From contig WQWC01000016.1 of NCBI GenBank assembly GCA_009785525.1, forward strand, positions 1 through 40,877: a DNA stretch of 40,877 nt. Direction: 5' to 3'. Every line of letters begins with the position of its first letter. Within the stretch, counting starts at the first letter, position 1. A model generated the notes under the pieces. It worked only from the letters and a program-made list of their open reading frames with translations, was not told the origin of the DNA and made no database searches. Source of the DNA: Oscillospiraceae bacterium. GTDB lineage: Bacteria; Bacillota; Clostridia; Oscillospirales; Oscillospiraceae. Positions 15,540 to 23,054 of the stretch are shown here, piece after piece. The translations under genes and the position numbers were made by a program.

Positions 15540-16562
15540 ATGAAAGATTTCAAGGGGAAAATCGCGTTTATCACCGGGGGCGCATCCGGCGCCGGACTGG
15601 GACAGGCAAAAGTTTTTGCTAAAGCAGGCATGAAAGTCGCTATCGCTGATGTGCGTCTCGACGCTCTGCACAGCGCTGTTAGTGAGATTATGGAGTATTC
15701 CGGCTGTAAAGCGGCCGATGTACTGCCGTTGTGCTTTGACCTGACTGACCGTGCCGCATACACTTCTGCCGCTGATACGGTGGAAAAAGTCTTCGGCGGA
15801 CCGCCGCATCTGCTTATCCAGACAGCGGGCGTCAACTCGTTCGGGCCTATTGAGGCTTCAACATTTGACGATTTTGATTGGGTCATGGGCGTATGCTTAG
15901 ACCATGTCGTTAATGGACTGGTTATCTTTGTTCCGCGCATGATTAAAGCCTACGGCGGTGCTGACGGTGTGGCAAGGGAAGAGTTCCACGTTGCTTGTAC
16001 ATCATCTATGGGCGGATTCATTGCAGGCTCCGGTTGCGGACCTTATTGCGCCGCGAAAGCCGCCGCGAACAATCTTATGTACAGCTATGCCGACGCGCTG
16101 GCCCCATATGGCGGTGGCTCAACCGTGCTTTGCCCCGGAAACATCAACTCAAACATCGGAGACGCGGAAAAGTATCGTCCGGAGCATCTGCGCAATACAG
16201 GCTATCACGTGTCGGAAGGCACAATGGCACACCTGAGATCAGTTCACTCAAGCGGAATTGATCCCATTGAGCTGGGCGAGATTCTTAAAGAAGCAATTGA
16301 AAACGGCCGCATTATCGCGTTGCCGTTTAGCGATCCCGAAACTTGGGGTCCGATGCTGCGCAATTCAAACGCGCAAGTTGAGGAGTATCTGCTGACAGCG
16401 CCAGAGCGCCAGAAGAAAAGGGAAGAGCGCATGGCTGAAATGATGAAAAACAGACCGGCCGGTGGTGGCCCGGGCGGCTGGGAAGTCCCGGAAGGCGCCG
16501 AGAGGTTCGGTATGGCGCGCAAAGACCTAGACTATGTGGATCCCAGTAAAAAACCACAATAA
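15540..16562 (+). CDS. Short-chain dehydrogenase, tandem copy 2
   Basis: This 340-residue copy agrees with copy 1 at most positions; counting differences by eye gives roughly 45. The changes are clustered. One patch follows the catalytic Ser (SSMGGFIAGSG against SSGGAFMAGAT), and another covers about residues 260-285 and the RPAGGG stretch near the C-terminus. These are the parts of an SDR that shape the substrate pocket and lid, so the copies may differ in substrate. The cofactor and catalytic motifs (TGGASGAG, YCAAK) are unchanged. GGAGG lies 6 bases before the ATG. A strong terminator follows at 16577-16606. Confidence 0.9.
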   Translation: MKDFKGKIAFITGGASGAGLGQAKVFAKAGMKVAIADVRLDALHSAVSEIMEYSGCKAADVLPLCFDLTDRAAYTSAADTVEKVFGGPPHLLIQTAGVNSFGPIEASTFDDFDWVMGVCLDHVVNGLVIFVPRMIKAYGGADGVAREEFHVACTSSMGGFIAGSGCGPYCAAKAAANNLMYSYADALAPYGGGSTVLCPGNINSNIGDAEKYRPEHLRNTGYHVSEGTMAHLRSVHSSGIDPIELGEILKEAIENGRIIALPFSDPETWGPMLRNSNAQVEEYLLTAPERQKKREERMAEMMKNRPAGGGPGGWEVPEGAERFGMARKDLDYVDPSKKPQ

Positions 16563-16576
16563 ATAGTATGCATAAA

Positions 16577-16606
16577 ACCGGCGGGACATTTGTCTCGCCG
16601 GTTTTT
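16577..16606 (+). terminator. Rho-independent terminator after the tandem dehydrogenases
   Basis: ACCGGCGGGAC (16577-16587) pairs with GTCTCGCCGGT (16592-16602), an 11-bp stem with one G-T pair and a 4-base loop, followed by TTTT. Confidence 0.9.
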
Positions 16607-16625
16607 AGTCTGCCTGGGGGTTTGC

Positions 16626-16657
16626 AAAAAACAAAGGGTGCGCAACGCGCACCCTTT
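16626..16657 (-). terminator. Rho-independent terminator after the fusion gene
   Basis: AAAGGGTGCGC (16633-16643) pairs with GCGCACCCTTT (16647-16657) around a 3-base loop. On the minus strand GTTTTTT follows. It ends transcription coming from 19128. Confidence 0.9.
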
Positions 16658-16671
16658 ACTTACTGTCTCTA

Positions 16672-19128
16672 CTACAACCCCAGCTTATTCACCGCATCCT
16701 CACGCATCTTGAACTTCTGTATCTTACCGGAAGCGGTCATCGGGAACTCCGTCATAAATTCAACATAGCTCGGAACTTTCCACTTGGCCATGTTGGTCAG
16801 CACAAAGTCTTTTACTTCTTTCTCGGTCATTTTCACACTGTCTTTTAATATGATGCAGGCCATAATCTCCTCGCCATATTTCTCTGATGGTACGCCGATT
16901 ACCTGCACGTCCATGATTTTCGGGTGGGTGTACAGGAACTCTTCTATTTCCTTCGGATACACATTCTCGCCGCCCCGGATTATCATGTCTTTAAGTCGCC
17001 CGGTTATGCGGTAATTGCCATCCGAACGCCTCACAGCGAGGTCGCCGGTGTGCAGCCAGCCATCTTCATCAATCGCCGCGGCCGTGGCGTCCGGCATTTT
17101 GTAATAGCCTTTCATAACATGATACCCGCGTGTGACGAATTCTCCGGTCTCTTCATCGGGGAGTTCCTGATTCGTATTCGGGTCTACTATCTTGCACTCA
17201 ATTCCCGGCAGTTCCCGCCCGACTGTGCCGACACGGACTTCCACCGAGTCGCCAATCGAACTCATTGTAGCGCCGGGGGAGCATTCTGTTTGGCCGAAGA
17301 CGATCAGTATTTCAGACATATTCATTTTGTCGATGGCATCTTGCATGACGGAAACAGGGCATGTACTGCCGGCCATTATGCCGGTACGCACATAGGCAAA
17401 ATCTTTCGGGTCGAAATCCTTATGCTCCAGCATCGCGATAAACATTGTTGGTACGCCGTTGATGGCGGTGATACGCTCCTGCTTCACGCAGGCCAGTGAC
17501 GACGTTGGCGAGAAATACGGCAGCGGGCACATTGTAGCGCCGTGAGTCATTGACGCCGTCATTGTTAGCACCATACCGAAGCAGTGGAACATCGGCACAT
17601 GTATCAGGAACCTGTCCGCCGTTGACAAATCCATTCTGTCGCCGATACATTTGCCGTTATTGATTATGTTGTGGTGAGTCAGCATAACGCCTTTCGGGAA
17701 CCCGGTTGTGCCGGAAGTATATTGCATATTACACACATCATGCGGGCGAGTAAGCGCCGCCAGGCGATGCACTTCTTCAACCGGGACTTTCTCCGACAAC
17801 GCAAACGCCTCATCCCATGTCAGGCAGCCTTTTTGTTTGGAACTTGCGTTGATTATATTGCGCAGAAACGGTAGTTTTCTGCATTTTAGCGGCCTTGTCG
17901 AGGACGAATACTCAAGCTCCGGGCAGATTGTTTTCATAACGGCAACATAGTCAGAATCCTTGTATCCGTCAATCATCACCAAAGTGTGGATATCCGCCTG
18001 GCGCAACAGATATTCCGCCTCGTGGACTTTGTATGATGTGTTCATCGTCACAAGCACCGCGCCGATTTTAACCGACGCCCAGAACGTGATAAACCACTCT
18101 GGCACATTGGTTGCCCAGACGCAGACTTTGTCCCCGGGTTTCACGCCCAACGCGATAAGTGACCGGGCGAATTTGTCAACATCCTCGCGGAACTCCCAGT
18201 ACGTCCGCGTGTAGTCCAGCGTTGTGTATCTGAATGCGCACTGGTCAGGGAACTCTTCAACGACACGGTCAAGCATTTCGGTGAACGTTATATCCAAAAG
18301 CTCGTCCTTAGGCCAGATGTATTTGCCTGTTTTGCGCCTGTTGTCGAAGAGCTTTTCATCCGCCGCACGGGTTCCGTTAAGACGATTCATTGTATTTACG
18401 TAATGCGGCAAAATAATCTCATAATCGTCCAGCGCCGGGCGGTTATCGTTATCGCGCGTCATATCCAAGGTGAGGTGGCCCTTATAGTCGATTGACCGTA
18501 AGGCAACCAGCGCGTCCGAAATCGGCACGTCACCGTCGCCGGTCATACAGCGCGTCAATTTCCCGCCGGACTCAAAAGAATCACAGACATGTACAAGCTT
18601 TACGTAAGCCCCAAGATTGCGGATCGTGGCGTCCGCCGATTCTCCGCTGTATCTGTACGTGTGGTGCAGATTCCACAACGCGGCAAGATGGTCACTTGCA
18701 AACCGGTCAAGCACCCCGCAGAGCCTTGCGGTGTCGGCATAGATTCCTTTCGTTTCAATAAGCAGCGTGATATTCGCCGCTTCAGCTTTTTCCAACAACA
18801 TTCCGACGAGGGCAACAATCCGCTCTTCGTCGCAGTCCATCTCAAAACTCATGTTGAGGCAAACGTATGGGGATTTCAGCGTTTTTGCAAGCTCTATACA
18901 ATCGGACGCGGATTTCAATGCATCGTCGTATTCGTCCGCCTCACCATCCCCAGCTGAAACGTTGACTGTAATGCACGGTATCTCAATGGGTTTCCCGCCG
19001 GTGCTACGCGGGGCGGATTTTGGGTTGTAACAAAGCTCTAGACCGTGGAATTCCATTTTCTCTGCCAAGTCGCAATGTTCGTTCCAGGAGAGACTTTCCC
19101 ATGCGTTTGATTTATATGAAAGTTTCAT
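16672..19128 (-). CDS. Fusion of a xylose-isomerase-like TIM barrel and an acyl-CoA synthetase
   Basis: This 818-residue protein joins two enzymes. Residues 1 to about 250 form a sugar phosphate isomerase/epimerase-like TIM barrel with candidate metal ligands E125 (LLIETKG), H155/H156, H180 and D183 (VHVCDS), and D222. After a linker, residues from about 275 to 818 are an AMP-forming acyl-CoA synthetase: the ATP loop YTSGTTGFPKG (470-480), VFGQTE, the TGD and GRLKDMI motifs, and the adenylation Lys K802 in ASGKIQK. Both halves look complete. The ATG overlaps the stop of the upstream gene (ATGA), so translation is coupled. AMP-ligase similarity is to medium/long-chain fatty acid or aromatic acid:CoA ligases; the acid is unknown. 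The frame is continuous through the junction, so this is not a missed stop. Confidence 0.9.
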   Translation of the reverse strand: MKLSYKSNAWESLSWNEHCDLAEKMEFHGLELCYNPKSAPRSTGGKPIEIPCITVNVSAGDGEADEYDDALKSASDCIELAKTLKSPYVCLNMSFEMDCDEERIVALVGMLLEKAEAANITLLIETKGIYADTARLCGVLDRFASDHLAALWNLHHTYRYSGESADATIRNLGAYVKLVHVCDSFESGGKLTRCMTGDGDVPISDALVALRSIDYKGHLTLDMTRDNDNRPALDDYEIILPHYVNTMNRLNGTRAADEKLFDNRRKTGKYIWPKDELLDITFTEMLDRVVEEFPDQCAFRYTTLDYTRTYWEFREDVDKFARSLIALGVKPGDKVCVWATNVPEWFITFWASVKIGAVLVTMNTSYKVHEAEYLLRQADIHTLVMIDGYKDSDYVAVMKTICPELEYSSSTRPLKCRKLPFLRNIINASSKQKGCLTWDEAFALSEKVPVEEVHRLAALTRPHDVCNMQYTSGTTGFPKGVMLTHHNIINNGKCIGDRMDLSTADRFLIHVPMFHCFGMVLTMTASMTHGATMCPLPYFSPTSSLACVKQERITAINGVPTMFIAMLEHKDFDPKDFAYVRTGIMAGSTCPVSVMQDAIDKMNMSEILIVFGQTECSPGATMSSIGDSVEVRVGTVGRELPGIECKIVDPNTNQELPDEETGEFVTRGYHVMKGYYKMPDATAAAIDEDGWLHTGDLAVRRSDGNYRITGRLKDMIIRGGENVYPKEIEEFLYTHPKIMDVQVIGVPSEKYGEEIMACIILKDSVKMTEKEVKDFVLTNMAKWKVPSYVEFMTEFPMTASGKIQKFKMREDAVNKLGL

Positions 19129-19967
19129 AATTCACCTCTTGATTTAGAGAGTGCCGCCAACTCCGCGCTGGTGCGCTGGAGGGCGGAGTCATTGACATTA
19201 TATGAAATGTCAAGAGATTCCCCCCGGACTTTTATTATATTCAAGAACTGTTCAAGCGACAGTGTGCGAGATTTTCCCGCGCACGACGAGAGCTTAATCT
19301 GCCCAACACCCAGTTTAACGCCCATAAGCGCGGCGGCAGAGCCGAGTCCCAGATTATCAGTGCAATGCAACGACAACGTGTTCTTTTTCAGTTCAGGCAC
19401 AGAATTCAGGACGGTTGAAATGAAATCCTGCATCTCTTCCGGCAGCATTTCACCGACTGAGTCACAGAGCGTGATTGTCGTAGCCCCGGCCTTTATTGCG
19501 GCTTTCAGTACATCTTTTAGAAACTCGGGATCACTGCGGGTCGCGTCCGATGCTGTGAATTCAACATCATCACACAGCTTGCGGCAATAGCCTGTTATTT
19601 CACTTATCAAAGGCAGCGCTTTGTCGGCCTTCATCTGATACATATATTCCATCTGCACTGTTGAAGTCGGCATAGAAACGTTCAGTCGCGGGCATTTGGC
19701 CTTGGAAAGTGACAGCCAGGTTCTGTCCACGCTCTCTTTAGACAGCGCGACAGGTACACATATACAGCTATACAGCAATGTGGACGACAGTGTCCGTATA
19801 AAAGCCGCGTCGGCGGGGTCTTCCCCGACAAGTCCTGTTTCGATTACGTCTATATGCAGTTTTTCCAGCAGCTTCGCAGTCTCCAGCTTTTCCTTAAAGC
19901 TCAAAACCGGCGGATAAGCCTGGTCTGATTCGCGCAGTGTTATATCAGCGATTTTAATTTCAAACAT
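19125..19967 (-). CDS. DRE-TIM aldolase-like protein (HMG-CoA lyase/homocitrate synthase family) with altered metal site
   Basis: The 280-residue protein follows the HMGL-like/isopropylmalate synthase pattern: DITLRESDQ near the N-terminus (D8, R12, E13), an FTASDATRSDP stretch, CDSVG, and a final barrel strand. The family's HxH metal pair reads H201-C-T203, and the usual GxGERxGN segment is replaced by SSCAGKSRT. The enzyme may therefore bind metal differently or do different chemistry. I start it at 19967 (MFEIKIADITL), where family similarity begins; the open frame continues 52 codons upstream through a repeat and is not credible. A GGAA about 13 bases upstream is the only ribosome binding site. 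Its stop overlaps the fusion gene start, so the two probably act in one pathway. Confidence 0.75.
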   Translation of the reverse strand: MFEIKIADITLRESDQAYPPVLSFKEKLETAKLLEKLHIDVIETGLVGEDPADAAFIRTLSSTLLYSCICVPVALSKESVDRTWLSLSKAKCPRLNVSMPTSTVQMEYMYQMKADKALPLISEITGYCRKLCDDVEFTASDATRSDPEFLKDVLKAAIKAGATTITLCDSVGEMLPEEMQDFISTVLNSVPELKKNTLSLHCTDNLGLGSAAALMGVKLGVGQIKLSSCAGKSRTLSLEQFLNIIKVRGESLDISYNVNDSALQRTSAELAALSKSRGEL

Positions 19968-20025
19968 CCTTAAGCAACTATTCCTTTCGATACGGTTAGG
20001 TTTATATTTCACCGGGCGGCCAATC

Positions 20026-20135
20026 TGTAGGGGAGAACATGGTTCGCCTGCCATCCACGAAAATGCGGGGAATCGGGGACGCGAGGTGCCAGGGACGAAG
20101 GCGAAGAGCCGCGGGCGCACCATGTGCGCCCCTAC
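20026..20135. repeat. TGTAGGGG-type palindromic repeat, copy 4 (longer, diverged)
   Basis: The element starts with TGTAGGGG and ends in GCGCCCCTACG. It contains the hairpin GGGCGCAC with GTGCGCCC at its right end, the same as in copy 2. It lies between ilvE and the aldolase-like gene on the minus strand. It lacks a T run, so read-through from ilvE is possible. Confidence 0.65.
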
Positions 20136-20152
20136 GGGGTGGCTAACATCCT

Positions 20153-21229
20153 CTAAACTTCAACAGTCCAGCCCATGTTATCGGGTGCAGTGCCTGTCTG
20201 AATGCCGGAGAGCGTGTCATACATCCTCTGCGCGAGCTCTCCGACCTGGCCGTTTCTGATGACAAGGCTTTTGTCCTTTATTACAAGCTTGCCGACGGGC
20301 GATATAACAGCCGCCGTGCCGGTGGCGAATATCTCTGTAAGACTGCCGTCTTCGATAGCTTTTGCAACGTCTTCGATACGGATTTTACGCTCGGAAACCT
20401 TCACGCCCCACTTCTGCAGAAGCGCGATAACGCTGTCACGCGTCACGCCGGGCAGGATCGTTCCCAAAAGCGGCGGGGTGATAACCTCATCATCAATGAC
20501 AAAGAACGCGTTTGACGTGCCGATTTCCTCAACAAAACTATGTTCAATAGCGTCAAGCCACATAACCTGATCACAGCCCAAGTCCTTCGCTTTTTGCTGG
20601 GCTTTCAGGGAACCCGCGTAATTCCCTCCGACTTTGGCGGCGCCTGTGCCGCCTGGGGCGGCGCGGATATATTCATCCTCGACAAGAATGCTTGTCGGCT
20701 GTAATCCACCGCCTGGGGTGTCATAATACGGGCCGACGGGGCTAAGTATGATAATAAACTTAAAATGCTCTGCCGGATGTACGCCAAGAAATGCGTCATC
20801 GGCAATTATAAACGGACGGATATAGAGCGATGTGCCGGGCTTGTCCGGAATCCAGTCCCGATCCAGCGAGACGAGGGCTTTAATCGCCCCGACAAACAAA
20901 TCTTCCGGTAGCTGCGGTATGCACATCCGTTCGTTTGTCGTGTTGACTCTGGCGGCGTTTTTATATGGGCGGAACAGCAGAATTCGCCCGTCCGGAGTGT
21001 TGTAAGCTTTCAACCCCTCAAAATTTTGCTGGGAGTAATGCAGTGACGCCGCAGCGGGGTCAAGCGGAATCGGGCCGTAGGGAACAATGCGACCGTCATG
21101 CCAGTCGTTTTCGGTGCTGTACTCCATTATGAACATATGGTCGGTAAACATTCTGCCGAATTTCAGCGCCTCTGGGTCGGGTTTTTGCTTTGGAGAGAGC
21201 GTTTTTTGTATCTTGAAATCGTATAGCAT
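20153..21229 (-). CDS. ilvE: Branched-chain amino acid aminotransferase
   Basis: This 358-residue protein transfers the amino group between glutamate and the keto acids of leucine, isoleucine and valine. It is the longer (type II) form: DFKIQKT at the start, QQNFEGLKAY, the PLP Lys K199 in GAAKVGGNYA, then the VEEIGTSN stretch and the TEIFATGTAAV signature. The ATG at 21229 begins where the family usually begins; AAAGGA lies about 12 bases upstream. No other branched-chain biosynthesis genes lie near. The downstream aldolase-like and CoA-ligase genes, on the same strand, could be co-transcribed, which would fit a branched keto acid or acyl-CoA pathway. Confidence 0.93.
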   Translation of the reverse strand: MLYDFKIQKTLSPKQKPDPEALKFGRMFTDHMFIMEYSTENDWHDGRIVPYGPIPLDPAAASLHYSQQNFEGLKAYNTPDGRILLFRPYKNAARVNTTNERMCIPQLPEDLFVGAIKALVSLDRDWIPDKPGTSLYIRPFIIADDAFLGVHPAEHFKFIIILSPVGPYYDTPGGGLQPTSILVEDEYIRAAPGGTGAAKVGGNYAGSLKAQQKAKDLGCDQVMWLDAIEHSFVEEIGTSNAFFVIDDEVITPPLLGTILPGVTRDSVIALLQKWGVKVSERKIRIEDVAKAIEDGSLTEIFATGTAAVISPVGKLVIKDKSLVIRNGQVGELAQRMYDTLSGIQTGTAPDNMGWTVEV

Positions 21230-21276
21230 GATAATAATCTGTCCTTTCACTTGCCCCGGTGATGTCTTAATCTAAT

Positions 21277-21306
21277 ATTACTATCAGTTAACGGCCGATT
21301 TGTCAA
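21277..21306 (-). promoter_or_regulatory. Probable ilvE promoter
   Basis: On the minus strand a perfect TTGACA (21301-21306) and AGTAAT (21277-21282) are 18 bases apart, about 50 bases before ilvE. I see no T-box leader. Confidence 0.5.
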
Positions 21307-21341
21307 GAATTTGCTTGAAAGTTTATTAAGATTTTACATAA

Positions 21342-21372
21342 AAAAAGAACGGGAAGCAAAATACCCCCCGCT
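21342..21372 (-). terminator. Possible terminator after the 54-residue gene
   Basis: CGGG (21350-21353) can pair with CCCG (21367-21370), followed on the minus strand by TTCTTTTTT. The stem is short, so confidence is modest. Confidence 0.45.
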
Positions 21373-21379
21373 CAGCTTG

Positions 21380-21544
21380 CTATTTCGTGCCATCGGTAAG
21401 CTCATCGTTGAGAATTGTCAAAATTTTAGTGTCGTCATGGCTTATGTATGTTTCTTCGGCTTTTTGCTGCGCTTTCTGTAATAGGTTAATTGCATCTGTT
21501 ACAGCTCGGAACAATTCCAGATACATTTCTTTATAATCAGCCAT
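21380..21544 (-). CDS. Small unknown protein of 54 residues
   Basis: A clear ribosome binding site (GGAGGG, 5 bases upstream) precedes this short frame, which starts MADYKEMYLEL. The product is acidic and probably one long amphipathic helix (about residues 4-33) followed by a shorter one. I do not recognise a family. It is divergent from the Xre-type regulator at 21652, with repeated GTAGC motifs in between, so the pair may form a small regulated locus. A toxin-antitoxin role is possible but unproven. Confidence 0.6.
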   Translation of the reverse strand: MADYKEMYLELFRAVTDAINLLQKAQQKAEETYISHDDTKILTILNDELTDGTK

Positions 21545-21562
21545 TTTACCCTCCAGCTTTTC

Positions 21563-21602
21563 GGCTATGTGTAGCCCAATAGTAGCACGTGTAGCCTATA
21601 AT
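21563..21602. promoter_or_regulatory. Candidate operator and promoter of the Xre-type regulator
   Basis: GTAGC occurs at 21571-21575, 21582-21586 and 21591-21595, about one helical turn apart. GGCTA (21563-21567) and TAGCC (21572-21576) form an inverted repeat. A perfect TATAAT lies at 21597-21602 with only a weak -35. The repeats lie where an autoregulating repressor would bind. Confidence 0.45.
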
Positions 21603-21651
21603 TGCAAGACATTTTGTATATGCTTAAACAAAATGCATTGGAGATGGTTGA

Positions 21652-21894
21652 ATGAACACTGTTTTAGCCGTGCGTAATCGTATTTTACAGCTGTGCAATG
21701 AACGAGATTTTACAATAAACAAGCTGGCAACCCTGTCTGCGCTGTCACCATCATCAGTCAAGAATATTTTGTATGGGAAAAGTAAAGACCCCAAGCTGTC
21801 AACAATAAAGAAAATATGTGACGGGCTTGAAATCAATTTGGGCGAATTTTTCGACACACCTGAGTTTGATAGTCTTGAGCAGGAAATCAAATAA
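21652..21894 (+). CDS. Xre-family helix-turn-helix regulator
   Basis: This 80-residue protein is almost entirely a lambda-repressor-like DNA-binding domain. The NKLATLSALSPSSVKNILYG stretch is the helix-turn-helix, followed by the family-typical KLSTIKKICDGLEINLGEFF. There is no further domain, so it probably binds DNA as a dimer and may regulate itself. GGAGATGG lies just before the ATG. It is divergent from the 54-residue gene and followed by a terminator. No integrase or phage genes are near. Confidence 0.85.
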   Translation: MNTVLAVRNRILQLCNERDFTINKLATLSALSPSSVKNILYGKSKDPKLSTIKKICDGLEINLGEFFDTPEFDSLEQEIK

Positions 21895-21899
21895 TCAAC

Positions 21900-21938
21900 G
21901 AACCCGCCTCGCTGATAAATAATCGGTGAGGTGGGTTC
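21900..21938. terminator. Hairpin terminator after the Xre-type regulator
   Basis: GAACCCGCCTC (21900-21910) pairs with GAGGTGGGTTC (21928-21938) with one G-T pair. It is followed by ATAATTTTAAT on the plus strand. Confidence 0.7.
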
Positions 21939-21957
21939 ATAATTTTAATAAAAATTT

Positions 21958-21987
21958 TTGCATATTTATAGCAGCTTATGTTACGAT
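21958..21987 (+). promoter_or_regulatory. Possible promoter of the Ig-like secreted protein
   Basis: TTGCAT (21958-21963) and TACGAT (21982-21987) are 18 bases apart, about 60 bases before the GTG start. Confidence 0.4.
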
Positions 21988-22048
21988 AAAAGCGTATTCA
22001 TAACAACCGCTGTTATGCACTTCAGGAATTAAGGGGAGAGCTTTAATT

Positions 22049-22558
22049 GTGAAAAAACTTTTTTTAGCAATTGCTGTTCTTGTATTGTCAACCGCTGTAT
22101 ACATTATTATGCAGACGAGGGGGGCGGACGATATAAGTGGGACTGTTACCTTGAGTACAGAGTTCGCCTCATATCCAATTGGTACAACAGAAATACGTGT
22201 TTTCTGGAAAAATGACGGAGTAACTAATATTACGTTTGGAGATGCTTTTGCGCTGGAGAAGCAAGTAGAAGGAATATGGACTTACGTGACGTCAACGATA
22301 GAATTCCCCCACGTAGGCTATCTTGTATTTCCCGGGACGGTTGTGGAGCATATCTATGGTTTCCGACCTCTCTATGATGAAGACAACAACCGCATTGTCA
22401 TTACCCCTATAACCTGGTACACCTTATCCAACAATGTCACGCTTACCGAAGGGCATTATAGGATATTGACAGACTATTTGGTGCGCGAAGGGGCTTATTA
22501 CGTGAGTATAGTGATTTATGCAACTTTCGCGGTGTCCCCACATTCAACACACCCATAA
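22049..22558 (+). CDS. Secreted or membrane-anchored Ig-like domain protein
   Basis: The 169-residue protein begins with a hydrophobic signal or anchor helix (about residues 3-21). The rest is beta-rich: alternating hydrophobic strands such as TEIRVFWKNDG, WTYVTSTIEF and HYRILTDYL resemble a bacterial Ig-like fold found in small Firmicutes surface proteins. There is no lipobox Cys. The start is GTG at 22049, with AAGGGGAGAG about 10 bases upstream. It stands alone between the regulator and the B12-related region. Function unknown. Confidence 0.65.
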   Translation: MKKLFLAIAVLVLSTAVYIIMQTRGADDISGTVTLSTEFASYPIGTTEIRVFWKNDGVTNITFGDAFALEKQVEGIWTYVTSTIEFPHVGYLVFPGTVVEHIYGFRPLYDEDNNRIVITPITWYTLSNNVTLTEGHYRILTDYLVREGAYYVSIVIYATFAVSPHSTHP

Positions 22559-22637
22559 TTGTCGAAGTAATGTTTGTACATTATAGCCCGTTTGTTGCAA
22601 ATTGTCAACAAAAAATATTGCATTTTTATAAAACCTA

Positions 22638-22666
22638 TTGACAAATCGGTGAACTTGTGTCAATAT
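22638..22666 (+). promoter_or_regulatory. Promoter of the cysteine-rich small protein
   Basis: A perfect TTGACA (22638-22643) and CAATAT (22661-22666) are 17 bases apart, about 45 bases before the ATG. The -35 region (CCTATTGACAAA) is repeated almost exactly at 23004-23015 ahead of the riboswitch. Confidence 0.7.
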
Positions 22667-22712
22667 CAATATTCCTTAGTTGCAAGACAATAGAAAGGAT
22701 AATTGCACGATT

Positions 22713-22961
22713 ATGGACAACTGCCACAAATTTTTCTGCAACCGCGAATGCAAATACTTCCCCTGCCATACGATTCCGGACGATAAAGATGGATTCAACT
22801 GTCTGTTTTGCTACTGCCCATTGTATTTGTTGGGAGACAAATGCGGCGGTAGATTCAGATACGATAAAAACATCAAGATTTGTACGGACTGTCACCTGCC
22901 GCATATGCCGGAGTATTACGAAACCATCACGGCTAAAATGAGGGAGCTTATCTACACGTGA
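22713..22961 (+). CDS. Cysteine-rich small domain protein (B12-associated)
   Basis: The 82-residue protein has ten cysteines (C4, C9, C13, C18, C30, C33, C35, C44, C57, C60) and several histidines, enough for one or more metal sites. The pattern, beginning CHKFFCNREC with a later CLFCYCPLY, matches the 'cysteine-rich small domain' family that is repeatedly found beside cobalamin genes and sometimes fused to them; its biochemical role is not known to me. The ATG at 22713 is the natural start, with AAAGGA about 13 bases upstream. A TTG 33 bases earlier is in frame but less likely. It has its own promoter and no room for a riboswitch. Its position just ahead of the B12 riboswitch operon supports a corrinoid or metal role. 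Confidence 0.8.
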   Translation: MDNCHKFFCNRECKYFPCHTIPDDKDGFNCLFCYCPLYLLGDKCGGRFRYDKNIKICTDCHLPHMPEYYETITAKMRELIYT

Positions 22962-23007
22962 TATTGTCTGTGATTGCTGGTTATTTCCATAATATTTGAA
23001 ATCCCTA

Positions 23008-23036
23008 TTGACAAACCGGGGATTTTATGCCAGACT
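23008..23036 (+). promoter_or_regulatory. Probable promoter of the riboswitch operon
   Basis: TTGACA at 23008-23013 matches the consensus. The best -10 at 17 bases is CAGACT (23031-23036), which is weak. The start of transcription would fall just before the riboswitch. Confidence 0.5.
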
Positions 23037-23054
23037 AATACCTAAAGTAAATAC

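Noticed and set aside
19967-20123. Upstream extension of the aldolase-like protein by 52 codons
   Set aside because: The extension reads through a palindromic repeat and lacks similarity to the family.
21229-21345. T-box leader for ilvE
   Set aside because: The leader from the promoter to the start is only about 50 bases and has no T-box sequence.
21380-22558. Prophage or mobile element boundary at the Xre-type regulator
   Set aside because: No integrase, attachment-site repeats or phage structural genes are seen.
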